A stretch of 38,908 nucleotides of DNA from JBIOJM01 sp044450785 (GTDB lineage Bacteria > Planctomycetota > Planctomycetia > Isosphaerales > Isosphaeraceae), in contig JBIOJM010000056.1 of NCBI GenBank assembly GCA_044450785.1, positions 1 through 38,908 on the forward strand, in the 5' to 3' direction. This document shows positions 7,684 to 16,774 of the stretch, piece by piece. Under the pieces are notes generated by a model. The model did not search any database. It worked only from the letters and a program-made list of their open reading frames with translations, and was not told the DNA's origin. A program made the position numbers and the translations under genes. Numbering within the stretch: the stretch's first letter is position 1; each line of letters opens with the position of its first letter.

Positions 7684-9959
7684 AGACCGCCAACCTCAGC
7701 CCTTCGTTGCTCCACCGCACCCTGTCTTTGGTCCGCGCCCGCGACGGCCGCCTGACGCGCGAGCTGAAGAGGGCTCCGGGCGGGTTCGGCCTGGGCCAGG
7801 TCCCCGCCGGCAAGACGCCCCACGCGACCACGGGGATGGTCTGCGGTTTCTGTTCGACGGGTTGCGGCCTGACCATCCACCTTCGCGATGGCCAGGCCGT
7901 CAACCTGACGCCGACGACCGAGCACCCGGTCAACCTCGGCATGGCCTGCTCCAAAGGGTGGGAAGCCTTGACCGTTCTTGACGCCCCCGACCGCGCGACC
8001 ACGCCGCTCCTCCGGGGCGAGGACGGCCGGAGGCGCCCGGTGGACTGGCACACCGCCCTGACGGCAATGATGGCCCGCTTCCGATCCATCCAGGCGGCCC
8101 ACGGAAACGACGCCATTGCGTTTCTGAGCACGGGCCAGATCGCGACCGAGGAAATGGCCCTGCTCGGGGCCCTGACCAAGTTCGGCATGGGAATCGTGCA
8201 CGGGGACGGGAATACCCGCCAGTGCATGGCGACGTCCGTCGTGGCCTACAAGCAAGCGTTTGGTTTCGACGCCCCTCCTTACACGTTCCAGGACCTCGAG
8301 GAGTCGGATTGCATCGTCCTGGTCGGGTCGAACGTCTGCATCGCCCACCCAATCCTCTGGGAGCGGGTGATGCGCAACCGCAACGAGCCTGAGATCATCG
8401 TCGTCGATCCCAGGCGCACCGAGACGGCGATGGCCGCCACGCTCCACCTGCCGGTCCGGCCCAAGACCGACCTGGTGCTCCTCTACTGCCTGGCAAACCT
8501 GTTGATCCAGAACGGCTGGATCGACCGGCCGTTTGTGGAGGCACACACGAGAGGCTTCGATGACTTTGCCGTCTTCGTACGCCGGTTCGATGTGGACCGG
8601 GTTGCCGGCGAGACCGGACTGAGCACCGCATCGATTCGCGATACGGCGGCGCGGATCCACGAACGGTCCCGCGTCTCCTTCTGGTGGACGATGGGCGTCA
8701 ACCAGAGCCACCAGGGCGTGAAGACAGCACAGGCGATCATCAACCTGGCTCTGATGACCGGCAATATCGGCCGGCCCGGCACCGGGGCCAACTCGATTAC
8801 CGGCCAGTGCAACGCGATGGGGTCGCGGCTCTTTTCGAACACCACCAACCTGCTCGGCGGACGTGACTTCGCCAATCCCGGCCACCGCGCCAAGGTCGCC
8901 CGGGTGCTCGAGATCCCGGAGGAGCGGATCCCGGCCCGGCCGAGCTGGGCTTACGACCAGATCCTCGAGGGGATCCAGTCCGGCGCGATCCGCGGCCTGT
9001 GGGTGATTGGCACCAACCCGGCACACTCATGGATCAACCAGGGCCGGTTCCGCGACATCCTCGACCGGCTCGATTTCCTGGTGGTGCAGGACATGTACCA
9101 TTCGACCGAGACGGCCCAGCTCGCCGACCTACTGCTACCGGCGGCCGCGTGGGGGGAGAAGGAGGGCACGTTCATCAACTCCGAGCGGCGGGTCGGGCTG
9201 ATCAAGAAAGTCCGCCGCGCCCCAGGTCAGGCGCTGGCCGATTTCCACATCTTCAAGCTCGTCGCCCATTACTACGGTTGCGACTCGATGTTCACCGGTT
9301 GGGAGTCACCCGAGGCGATCTTCCAGATCCTGAAAAAGCTCTCAGCCGGAACACCTTGCGACATCACCGGCATCGCGGACTATCGGATGCTCGACCTAGC
9401 CCGCGGCATCCAGTGGCCTTACCCGGCCCAGGGCGCGGACGTCGCCCCGCAAAGGCGGCTGTTCGCCGACGGTCATTTCTACCAGCCCGACGGGCGCGCG
9501 CGATTTGTCTTCGAGGAGCCGCGCCCGACCCCGGAGCCGCCGGGCGGCGACTTCCCGTTCCAGCTCCTGACCGGCCGCGGCAGCGCCGCGCAGTGGCACA
9601 CGGAGACCCGTACGGCCAAGTCCGACGTCCTGAGAAAGCTTGCCCCAAAGGATCCCCACGTCGAGATCCATCCGTTGGATGCGACGGCCTTGGGCGTCCG
9701 GCCCGGTCAATGGGTGGTCGTCGAGTCGCGTCGTGGGCAGGCATGCGTTCGCGCGTTCATCACTCCGACCGTGCCGCAAGGAAATCTCTTCCTGCCGATG
9801 CACGATCGTTCGACCAATCGTCTGACCGACTCCGTCTTCGACCCCGAGTCGCAGCAGCCGGCTTACAAGGCCTGTGCGGCGCGAGTCCGGGGAGCCCGCG
9901 CCCGGACCTTGGGGCCGGATGATGTTTTCACAACCACGATCGGGAGCGGAATCGAATGA
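7680..9959 (+). CDS. narB: Assimilatory nitrate reductase catalytic subunit
   Basis: A 759-residue molybdopterin oxidoreductase that would reduce nitrate to nitrite in the cytoplasm. Near the N-terminus is the [4Fe-4S] motif CGFCSTGC with the fourth cysteine in MACSKGWEAL. Molybdopterin-binding signatures of the NasA/NarB/NapA branch follow: FLSTGQIATEE, GDGNTRQCMATSV (with the cysteine expected to ligate molybdenum), MTGNIGRPGTGANSITGQCN and WVIGTNPAHSW. The C-terminal dinucleotide-binding domain starts at FQLLTGRGSAAQWHTETRT. The GTG start at 7680 overlaps the previous stop (GTGA), and the TGA end overlaps the nitrite reductase ATG (ATGA), so the three genes are translationally coupled. Identity as nitrate reductase, and not another molybdoenzyme, is supported by the adjoining NirB and nitrate transporter. 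Confidence 0.93.
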   Translation: MKTANLSPSLLHRTLSLVRARDGRLTRELKRAPGGFGLGQVPAGKTPHATTGMVCGFCSTGCGLTIHLRDGQAVNLTPTTEHPVNLGMACSKGWEALTVLDAPDRATTPLLRGEDGRRRPVDWHTALTAMMARFRSIQAAHGNDAIAFLSTGQIATEEMALLGALTKFGMGIVHGDGNTRQCMATSVVAYKQAFGFDAPPYTFQDLEESDCIVLVGSNVCIAHPILWERVMRNRNEPEIIVVDPRRTETAMAATLHLPVRPKTDLVLLYCLANLLIQNGWIDRPFVEAHTRGFDDFAVFVRRFDVDRVAGETGLSTASIRDTAARIHERSRVSFWWTMGVNQSHQGVKTAQAIINLALMTGNIGRPGTGANSITGQCNAMGSRLFSNTTNLLGGRDFANPGHRAKVARVLEIPEERIPARPSWAYDQILEGIQSGAIRGLWVIGTNPAHSWINQGRFRDILDRLDFLVVQDMYHSTETAQLADLLLPAAAWGEKEGTFINSERRVGLIKKVRRAPGQALADFHIFKLVAHYYGCDSMFTGWESPEAIFQILKKLSAGTPCDITGIADYRMLDLARGIQWPYPAQGADVAPQRRLFADGHFYQPDGRARFVFEEPRPTPEPPGGDFPFQLLTGRGSAAQWHTETRTAKSDVLRKLAPKDPHVEIHPLDATALGVRPGQWVVVESRRGQACVRAFITPTVPQGNLFLPMHDRSTNRLTDSVFDPESQQPAYKACAARVRGARARTLGPDDVFTTTIGSGIE

Positions 9960-12940
9960 TCGCGCGGAATCGAGATCGCAAAACCATCGTGGTGATCGGC
10001 AATGGAATGGTGGGCCACCAGTTCTGTGAACGGCTGGTGGAATACGACCTCGACCAGAGCTATCAGGTCGTGACCTTCTGCGAGGAGCCTCGCCCGGCCT
10101 ACGACCGCGTGAACCTGACGAAATACTTCGAGCGCCGCGACGCCGGCCACCTCCAGCTTGCTCCGGAGGAGTGGTATGCCGAAAACGGCATCACCCTTCA
10201 TGTCGGCGACCGGGCCAAGGCGATCGACCGGCGGCGCCGGATCGTCGCTTCGGAAGGGGGGCGACACGTCGCTTACGACGCGATCGTCCTGGCGACGGGT
10301 TCGGCCCCGTTTGTCCCGCGGGTTCCCGGAGTGGATAAGAAGGGGGTTTTCGTCTACCGCACGATCGAGGACCTGGAGCGGATCCTCGCCTACTCCGGCA
10401 AGGCGACGCGGGCGGCGGTGATTGGAGGCGGCCTGCTCGGGCTGGAGGCCGCCAAGGCGGTCTTCGACCTTGGCCTCGAGACCCACGTGGTCGAGCTCGC
10501 ACCACGGCTGATGCCCAGACAGGTTGACGAGGCAGGCTCCCGGGCACTTCGCGACAAGATCGAGGGTTTGGGGGTCAAGGTCCACCTCAACAAGAGCACC
10601 AAGGAGTTTTTCGGCAACGGCAAGGTGGAGGGCCTGGCGTTTGCCGATGGCGAGCGGCTGGAAATCGACATGGTCGTCATCTCGGCGGGGATCTGCCCCC
10701 GCGACGAGCTGGCCCGCGCCTGCGGGCTGGAGGTCGGCCCGCGGGGGGGCGTCGTCGTCGATGACGTCCTGCGGACCAGCGACCCGGACATCCTGGCGAT
10801 CGGCGAGGTCGCTCTGCATCGGGCCACGATCCATGGCCTGGTGGCGCCCGGCTACGAGATGGCCGACGTCGCCGCCGCGAACCTGACCGGCTCCGACCGT
10901 GTGTTCGCCGGCTTCGACCCGTCCACCAAGCTCAAGCTGATGGGCGTGGATGTCGCCAGTTTCGGCGACGTCTTGGCCGAACAGAACGGCGCCCGGGCCC
11001 TGACCTACGAGGATCCGTTCCGAGGCGTCTACAAGAAACTCTTGTTCAACGCCGATGGCACGCGTTTGGTCGGCGGTGTTCTGGTCGGCGATGCGACCGA
11101 ATACGGCGCCCTCCTGGGCCACTTCAAGAGCGGCAAGCCGCTTCCGGTGGCCCCCGGCGAACTGTTGACGAGCTTGCACGGCGATCGGACTGGCAGCCCG
11201 GCCCGTGGCGCCGGCGCCGACATCCAGGTCTGCTCGTGCAACAACGTCGGCGAGAGCCAGATCCGCGACGCCGTCCGCCTGGAGGGGCTCACCTCGGTCG
11301 CCCAGGTCAAGTCGTGCACCAAGGCCGGCACCGGCTGCGGCGGTTGTCTGCCCCTGGTCACCGAGTTGCTCAAGGCCGAGCTGAAGGCGACCGGCAAGAC
11401 GGTCGCCAACCACCTTTGCGAGCACTTCCCCCACAGCCGCCAGGAGCTGTTCGAAATCGTCAAGATCAGGCGATTGAAGACGTTCGACGACCTGCTCGCC
11501 GGGCACGGGAGAGGCCAGGGTTGCGAGGTGTGCAAACCGGCCGTGGCGTCGATCCTCGCCAGCCTGTGGAATGAAAGCGTCCTCGCGCCGGCCCACGCCA
11601 CGCTCCAGGACACAAACGACCGCTACCTCGCCAACATCCAGCGCGGCGGACTGTACTCCGTTGTTCCGCGGGTCCCTGGAGGTGAGATCACGCCCGAGAA
11701 ACTGATCGTGCTGGGCGAGGTCGCGCGCAAGTACGGCCTGTACACCAAAATCACCGGCGGCCAGCGCATCGACATGTTCGGAGCGCCGGTGCACCGCCTG
11801 CCCGACATCTGGGCGGACCTGGTCGCAGCCGGGTTCGAGAGCGGACACGCCTACGGCAAAGCCGTCCGCACCGTCAAGAGCTGCGTGGGATCGACCTGGT
11901 GCCGTTACGGCGTGCAAGACGCCGTCGGTTTCGCCATCCGGGTTGAGATGCGCTACCGAGGGATCCGGGCGCCGCACAAGCTCAAGGCGGCGGTGTCCGG
12001 CTGCATCCGCGAGTGTGCCGAGGCGCAGAGCAAGGACTTCGGCTTGATCGCAACCGAAAAGGGCTGGAACCTCTACGTCTGTGGCAACGGCGGCGCTCAT
12101 CCGCGTCACGCCGATCTGCTTGCCGCCGACCTCGACGAGGAGACCGCGCTCAAGTACGTCGATCGGTTCCTCATGTACTACATCCAGACGGCCGACCGTC
12201 TCACCCGCACCTCGGTCTGGCTCGATAAGATGGAAGGGGGAATCGATTCGCTCCGGGAGGTCATCGTCAATGATCGGCTCGGCATCGCCCTTGAGCTCGA
12301 GCGGCAGTTGCAGTCGCTCGTCGACAGTTACGAGTGCGAGTGGAAGGCGGTCGTGAACGACCCCGAGAAGCGACGGTTCTTCCAGCAGTTCGCCAACACC
12401 GACCTGGCGGAGCCGGGCGTCGAGTTTGTGACCGAGCGGGGCCAGCAGCGTCCGGCCGACTGGCCGACGGACTTCGTGCCCCTCGACCGGCTGACGAGGC
12501 CCCGTGTCGCTTCGCCCGATGTGACGACCGGCGCAGCGCCGACCCGCTGGGTGCGGGTCGGCCTGGTCAGCGACTTTCCTGTCGATGGCGGCCGCGCCGT
12601 CAAGTACGGCCGGTCCCAGATCGCCGTCTTCCGGTTCGCCAGCCGCGGCACGTGGTACGCCTGTGAGGACCTCTGCCCGCACAAGCGGGAGATGGTCCTG
12701 GCGCGCGGCATCCTCGGCGACCAGCAGGGGACCCCGAAAGTCGCTTGCCCGCTGCACAAGAAGACGTTTTCACTCGAGTCGGGGCAGTGCTTGAGCGGGG
12801 AGGACTACCGGGTCCGCGTGTTCCCGGTCAGGATCGAGTCGGACGCCGTCTTTGTCTCCCTCCCGCCCAAAGAGGGGCCCGAAGCCCTCAACCTCGTCGA
12901 AACAAGCTGCGCGGCCCACTGCAGTGCAAATCGGGTTTAG
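9956..12940 (+). CDS. nirB: Nitrite reductase, NirB-NirD fusion
   Basis: A 994-residue siroheme nitrite reductase that reduces nitrite to ammonium. Order of parts: an FAD/NAD(P)H oxidoreductase module (KTIVVIGNGMVGHQF, second dinucleotide motif AAVIGGGLLGLEAAK); BFD-like [2Fe-2S] cysteines (CSCNNVGES, CTKAGTGCGGC, and a second set at GCEVC); nitrite/sulfite reductase ferredoxin-like half; and the siroheme/[4Fe-4S] cysteines CVGSTWC and CIREC. Unusually, a Rieske domain (about residues 860-970) with CPH and CPLH is fused to the C-terminus. This is the small subunit NirD/NasE, normally a separate gene of about 100 residues. The start overlaps the nitrate reductase stop. Siroheme supply fits the hemD gene downstream. 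Confidence 0.95.
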   Translation: MIARNRDRKTIVVIGNGMVGHQFCERLVEYDLDQSYQVVTFCEEPRPAYDRVNLTKYFERRDAGHLQLAPEEWYAENGITLHVGDRAKAIDRRRRIVASEGGRHVAYDAIVLATGSAPFVPRVPGVDKKGVFVYRTIEDLERILAYSGKATRAAVIGGGLLGLEAAKAVFDLGLETHVVELAPRLMPRQVDEAGSRALRDKIEGLGVKVHLNKSTKEFFGNGKVEGLAFADGERLEIDMVVISAGICPRDELARACGLEVGPRGGVVVDDVLRTSDPDILAIGEVALHRATIHGLVAPGYEMADVAAANLTGSDRVFAGFDPSTKLKLMGVDVASFGDVLAEQNGARALTYEDPFRGVYKKLLFNADGTRLVGGVLVGDATEYGALLGHFKSGKPLPVAPGELLTSLHGDRTGSPARGAGADIQVCSCNNVGESQIRDAVRLEGLTSVAQVKSCTKAGTGCGGCLPLVTELLKAELKATGKTVANHLCEHFPHSRQELFEIVKIRRLKTFDDLLAGHGRGQGCEVCKPAVASILASLWNESVLAPAHATLQDTNDRYLANIQRGGLYSVVPRVPGGEITPEKLIVLGEVARKYGLYTKITGGQRIDMFGAPVHRLPDIWADLVAAGFESGHAYGKAVRTVKSCVGSTWCRYGVQDAVGFAIRVEMRYRGIRAPHKLKAAVSGCIRECAEAQSKDFGLIATEKGWNLYVCGNGGAHPRHADLLAADLDEETALKYVDRFLMYYIQTADRLTRTSVWLDKMEGGIDSLREVIVNDRLGIALELERQLQSLVDSYECEWKAVVNDPEKRRFFQQFANTDLAEPGVEFVTERGQQRPADWPTDFVPLDRLTRPRVASPDVTTGAAPTRWVRVGLVSDFPVDGGRAVKYGRSQIAVFRFASRGTWYACEDLCPHKREMVLARGILGDQQGTPKVACPLHKKTFSLESGQCLSGEDYRVRVFPVRIESDAVFVSLPPKEGPEALNLVETSCAAHCSANRV

Positions 12941-12964
12941 GATTTAGGATTAAGGACCAAATTG

Positions 12965-14179
12965 ATGGATTTTCGCGACTTCCGCCGCGCGGGCCATATG
13001 CCCACCTTGCTCAGCGCGTTCCTCTATTTTGACGTCAGCTTCATGGTCTGGATTCTGCCGGGCGCGCTGGCGAACTCGATCGTGCCGGAGTTCGGCCTGT
13101 CCGACTCACAGAAAGGGCTGATGGTTGCCGTCCCGCTCCTTGGCGGTGCGCTGCTGCGTCTCGTTCTCGGCCTGCTGACCGATCACATCGGGGCGAGGCG
13201 TACCGGCATCCTGGGCATGGCCCTCACGATCCTTCCGCTCCTGCTGGGCTGGCTCTGGGCCGACCGCTTTGACAAGCTGCTGCTGGTCGGACTACTTCTG
13301 GGCGTGGCCGGGGCCAGCTTCGCCGCCGCGCTGCCGCTGGCCAGCCGGTGGTATCCGCTCCGGTATCAGGGGCTGGCCATGGGGATCGCGGGCGCCGGGA
13401 ACAGCGGGACCGCCCTGGCTACCTTCCTCGGGCCCCGGCTGGCGCAGGCTTGGGGCTGGCACGCCGTCTTCGGCATGGCCATCGTACCGTTGCTGGCAAC
13501 GCTGGCCCTGTTTGTGATCTTCGCCAAGGACAGCCCCAACCAGCCGGCACCACGGTCGCTGGCGGATTACGCCGGCGTGCTGCGGATGCGCGACACCTGG
13601 TGGTTCTGCCTGTTCTACTCGATCACGTTCGGCGGGTTTGTTGGCCTGGCCAGCTTTCTGAACGTCTTCTTCCTCAGCCAGTATGGGCTTTCCCGGGTCG
13701 AGGCGGGCAATTTCACCACCCTCTGCGTCATCGCCGGCTCGTTTCTCCGACCGTTCGGCGGCTATCTTGCCGACCGCCTGGGCGGAGTGCGGATGCTGAC
13801 GGTCCTCTACATCGCCGTGGGCGCGGTGACACTCGGGCTCACCTCGCTGCCGCCACTGGCCGGGGGGGCCATGCTCTTGTTCGCGGTCATGGCGCTCTTG
13901 GGAATGGGCAACGGCGCCGTCTTCCAGCTTGTCCCGAACCGGTTCCCCAAGGAGATTGGCGTCACGACGGGCTTGATCGGCGCGGCCGGAGGCTTGGGCG
14001 GCTTCGTCTTGCCGAACGTGCTGGGCAGCCTGAAGGAGCTGACCGGCAGCTTCAGCGGCGGCTTCCTCGCCTTTGCCCTGGTGGGCGGGTTCGGTGGCGC
14101 GGCCGCGCTTGCCTATGCGAGCCGGGGATGGCGGGGTATCTTCATCGGACATGGCGGCATCGCACTGGATCGTGCTTGA
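12965..14179 (+). CDS. narK: Nitrate/nitrite MFS transporter
   Basis: A 404-residue major-facilitator protein with about 12 membrane helices, of the NarK/NasA nitrate-nitrite porter type. It begins MDFRDFRRAGHMPTLLSAFL, continues FGLSDSQKGLMVAVPLLGGA and has the MFS loop GLLTDHIGARRTG between helices 2 and 3. A glycine-rich helix GIAGAGNSGTALATFLGPRL corresponds to a nitrate signature region, and a second, GLIGAAGGLGGFVLPNVLGS, lies in the C-terminal half. I prefer ATG 12965 to TTG 12962. It follows the nitrite reductase by 24 bases, a gap containing TTTAGGATTTAGGATT, and is likely in the same operon, importing nitrate for the two reductases. Confidence 0.93.
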   Translation: MDFRDFRRAGHMPTLLSAFLYFDVSFMVWILPGALANSIVPEFGLSDSQKGLMVAVPLLGGALLRLVLGLLTDHIGARRTGILGMALTILPLLLGWLWADRFDKLLLVGLLLGVAGASFAAALPLASRWYPLRYQGLAMGIAGAGNSGTALATFLGPRLAQAWGWHAVFGMAIVPLLATLALFVIFAKDSPNQPAPRSLADYAGVLRMRDTWWFCLFYSITFGGFVGLASFLNVFFLSQYGLSRVEAGNFTTLCVIAGSFLRPFGGYLADRLGGVRMLTVLYIAVGAVTLGLTSLPPLAGGAMLLFAVMALLGMGNGAVFQLVPNRFPKEIGVTTGLIGAAGGLGGFVLPNVLGSLKELTGSFSGGFLAFALVGGFGGAAALAYASRGWRGIFIGHGGIALDRA

Positions 14180-14305
14180 AGATCGCTCGCGGGCCAGGCG
14201 GTCGTCCGAGCCACACGGGCTCGCCGGTCTCGGATTGGCCGGCTGGGGCCGGTCTCGCGGCGAACTCCCGCCACGCACGACCGATGGCCTCGAGGTGATC
14301 GAATC

Positions 14306-15172
14306 ATGACGGGCCCCCCCGAATCGTCTCCGCTGGCCGGCCTCCGCGTGGCGATTTTTGAATCCCGTATGGCCGGGCCGATGGCCGACCTGATCGCCAA
14401 ACACGGCGGCGTCCCGCTCTCCGCCCCCGCGCTGCGGGAGGTCCCCCTGGACGATAGCCCCGAGGTGACGGCCTTTACAGAGCAGTTGACGGCCGGGGGG
14501 TTCGATGTCGTCATCTTCGAGACCGGAGTCGGGGCCCGGTATCTGGCCCAGGCAATCGAGGCCCGTTTGCCGCGTGAGACCTGGCTGGCAGCGCTGGCCC
14601 GAGCCCAGGTCGTTGCGCGCGGGCCCAAGCCGGCGGCGGCGTTACGAGAGCTGGGGGCGCGGGTGGACCTGCACGTGCCGACGCCCAACACCTGGCACGA
14701 GACGCTCACCCTGCTCGACACCGATCTGCCCTTCGCCGGGTTGCGGGTTGCGGTCCAGGAGTACGGCAAACCGAACATCGAGCTGCTCGAGGGCCTGGAG
14801 CGGCGCGGGGCAACCGTTACCCGGGTACCGGTCTACCGCTGGGCATTACCCGAGGACCTTGGGCCGCTGCGCGCGGCCGTTGTCGAGATCGCTCAGGGTC
14901 GGGTCGGCGTCGCGCTCTTCACGTCCGCCCAGCAGGTCGAACACCTTCTTCTGGTCGCTGCGGTCGAGGTGCGCGAGGCCGAGCTCCGCACCGCGTTCGG
15001 GACGTGCACGGTCGTTGGGTCAATCGGTCCGACGACCTCGGAAGCCCTCCGCGCACAGGGTCTGCCGGTTGACATCGAGCCGCATTATCCCAAGCTGGGC
15101 CACCTCATTGCGGCCGTAGCCACGGGCTGGCGCGGCACGGGCAAGGTGTCACTGAGAACTGACAACTGCTAG
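14306..15172 (+). CDS. hemD: Uroporphyrinogen-III synthase
   Basis: A 288-residue HemD-family enzyme that closes hydroxymethylbilane to uroporphyrinogen III, the branch point to siroheme, the nitrite reductase cofactor. The two Rossmann-like halves are seen as LAGLRVAIFESRMAGPMADL with VVIFETGVGARYL, and FAGLRVAVQEYGKPNIELLE with VALFTSAQQVEHLL. SIGPTTSEALRAQGL then PHYPKLGHLIAAV are the family's closing motifs. The last ten or so residues (KVSLRTDNC) are read from a repeat, and the stop codon TAG is part of the terminal inverted repeat of the element at 15169, so the native C-terminus was probably replaced. It lies 126 bases after the transporter and probably belongs to the cluster. Confidence 0.9.
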   Translation: MTGPPESSPLAGLRVAIFESRMAGPMADLIAKHGGVPLSAPALREVPLDDSPEVTAFTEQLTAGGFDVVIFETGVGARYLAQAIEARLPRETWLAALARAQVVARGPKPAAALRELGARVDLHVPTPNTWHETLTLLDTDLPFAGLRVAVQEYGKPNIELLEGLERRGATVTRVPVYRWALPEDLGPLRAAVVEIAQGRVGVALFTSAQQVEHLLLVAAVEVREAELRTAFGTCTVVGSIGPTTSEALRAQGLPVDIEPHYPKLGHLIAAVATGWRGTGKVSLRTDNC

Positions 15173-15318
15173 AGCGGTTTACCAACGAGTTGCGCACAGC
15201 GCCGCGGGCTGTCGATTTTTACTAACCCGAAGCGTAAGCGAGGATTCTGCCAGCGGTCGCCTCGCTTACGCGTCGGGTTAGTATGGCCAGTCGGCGATCC
15301 GAGTGAAAACCGCTCTAG
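15169..15318. repeat. 150-bp MITE-like nested inverted repeat
   Basis: The ends are inverted copies of CTAGAGCGGTTT (15169-15180 and 15306-15318). Inside is a second, longer inverted pair: 15221-15243 (begins ACTAACCCGAAGCG) against 15260-15282, with 22 of 23 bases matching, enclosing a 16-base loop. The inner arm CCTCGCTTACGCGTCGGGTT is a sequence I associate with planctomycete intergenic repeats. The same 19-base text ACTGAGAACTGACAACT occurs on both outer flanks (15151 and 15352). The left end supplies the hemD stop codon. The inner hairpin could act as a terminator for the nitrate cluster, though it lacks a T tract. Confidence 0.7.
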
Positions 15319-15338
15319 GGGTTTCGTGTTTCGTTTTC

Positions 15339-15369
15339 ACTGACAACTGACAACTGAGAACTGACAACT
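15339..15369. repeat. Short tandem GACAACT repeats
   Basis: Units of the form ACTGACAACT / ACTGAGAACTGACAACT are repeated about three times, and a partial copy lies at 15151-15168 on the other side of the 150-bp element. The element may therefore have inserted into, or duplicated, this tract. Confidence 0.55.
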
Positions 15370-15380
15370 CTTCAAGTTGC

Positions 15381-16304
15381 TCAGGTCCCTTCGCGGGTGG
15401 GTTTCGTCGCATCGTTCGGCCGGCGCGGCGCGGAGACTTTCTTGGGACTCGGCACAGCGATCCCGGGCGGCGACCCCACGGTCTTGACGGAAACGCTCAT
15501 GTCGGGATAGCCGGGCGCGAACGTGGGTGGAATCACGGTCATCAGTTGTTTTGCCGACCAGATGCCGTGGCGATCGTTCCCCGGGAAGAAGACGCGGCTG
15601 TCGAATGTCAAGGGCTGCTGCAGCGAGTAGATCGAGGCAATCCTCAGCCCGAACATGCAGAATGGATATTCAGGAGCGCGCTCCATGTCTCCCAGCCGAA
15701 TGGGCTCCGAGAGCTTGAACCCGGCGGCTCGGTACGCCTTCTCGGTCATCTCGACGCAATAGAGCTTTCTGTCGTCTTCCTCGAGCTCGTAGTCGAACGG
15801 GACTTGCTCTTCGAATACCTTGTGGATGTACGCCAGCACCTTGGGGATCGAGCCGCGGTGCTCGGGACGGAGCCGCTTGACGCCGATCCAGCCGACGTTG
15901 TCGAGGACCCAGACGCAAAACGGCTGCCGGGCCACCCCGGTCCGCGTGGTGTCGTAGACGACCGGACCTTCCTCCTCGACCGATACGACACCCGTATGGG
16001 AGAAGGGACTGTTGCTGGCATTGGCGAGGAACTTGCTTATCGGGAAGTACCCGTGTGCGAGACGGGCGTCACCCCGGCGGAACAGGATATCGCCGTCCTT
16101 CAGCACTCGCCGGCCCCAGCCGTCCCAGCGAGCCATGTGCGGCGTGATCACGATCGCCGGCATCCTGCCCTCGTGGCGGGCCTTCGTTGCCTCGGGCCCC
16201 CAGTAATTCCCCTGCCAGCCCGGAGGGGCCAGCCGCTCGCTCATCTCAGCCTCCTGCGGCGGATTGAGCAACAGGGCAAGAACCCAGGTGAAGATTGGAG
16301 TCAT
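15381..16304 (-). CDS. YiiX-like permuted papain-fold hydrolase
   Basis: A 307-residue protein of the YiiX/YebB-like group related to NlpC/P60 cysteine hydrolases, whose members are thought to act on amide bonds of cell-envelope material or lipids. Visible are KDGDILFRRGDARLAHGYFP, the catalytic histidine in NSPFSHTGVVSVE (His103) and the cysteine in RKLYCVEMTEKAYRAAG (Cys183), the order expected for the circularly permuted papain fold. ATG 16304 gives a hydrophobic leader (MTPIFTWVLALLL) that may be a signal peptide. An internal ATG at 16244 has a stronger ribosome site (AGGAGG, 5 bases away) and would make a cytoplasmic form. The C-terminus is Lys/Pro/Arg rich. It is convergent with the nitrate cluster. 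Confidence 0.8.
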   Translation of the reverse strand: MTPIFTWVLALLLNPPQEAEMSERLAPPGWQGNYWGPEATKARHEGRMPAIVITPHMARWDGWGRRVLKDGDILFRRGDARLAHGYFPISKFLANASNSPFSHTGVVSVEEEGPVVYDTTRTGVARQPFCVWVLDNVGWIGVKRLRPEHRGSIPKVLAYIHKVFEEQVPFDYELEEDDRKLYCVEMTEKAYRAAGFKLSEPIRLGDMERAPEYPFCMFGLRIASIYSLQQPLTFDSRVFFPGNDRHGIWSAKQLMTVIPPTFAPGYPDMSVSVKTVGSPPGIAVPSPKKVSAPRRPNDATKPTREGT

Positions 16305-16774
16305 GTTAAACGTGCCTCGATCAATTCTTGGGCGTTATTCGATGGATCCGATAAAGCTGTATTCCACAGGCCGGTTGATAAGACACGAAATAAGAATCGA
16401 CCGCCGGCGACTCAAGGATAACGGATGGATTATCGGATTCCCACCCTCTCACGCCACAGGTGCAGACTCAACGAAGCAAAACGAATATTCATTATAACCA
16501 CCATCCACCAGCAATTTCACGAAAAAAACCGGGAGTTGTTGTCTGACAAACGTAGAAATTCGTTCGGATTCCATCGCGCGCAAGCCGGAGAATCGACGGA
16601 ATCGCTTGTATCGACGGAGTTTGACTTCGCCGCACGACGTCGATTCTTCCTCCGCGTGAGGACGGTCATTGCCGGCCGATGCGATGGATAATTCCATCGT
16701 TCTTCGGTGCAATCGCGCGCGTTTTTTGCGAGCTGATAGAAGCGGGCGGGGCCCTCCCCGGCGATGCGAATTGG
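16305..16774. other. Intergenic, no gene recognised
   Basis: About 470 bases, more AT-rich than the neighbouring genes. Both strands are interrupted or read as non-family sequence. The promoter of the minus-strand YiiX-like gene should lie at the left end. I found no repeat or RNA gene. Confidence 0.5.

Noticed and set aside
7209..9026. Long minus-strand open frame opposite the nitrate reductase (605 codons), and similar long antisense frames at 9863-12757, 30582-32066 and 32502-34061
   Set aside because: These are long only because GC-rich third positions remove stop codons on the opposite strand. Their translations are Arg/Gly/Asp-rich, match no family, and lie fully opposite strongly recognised genes.
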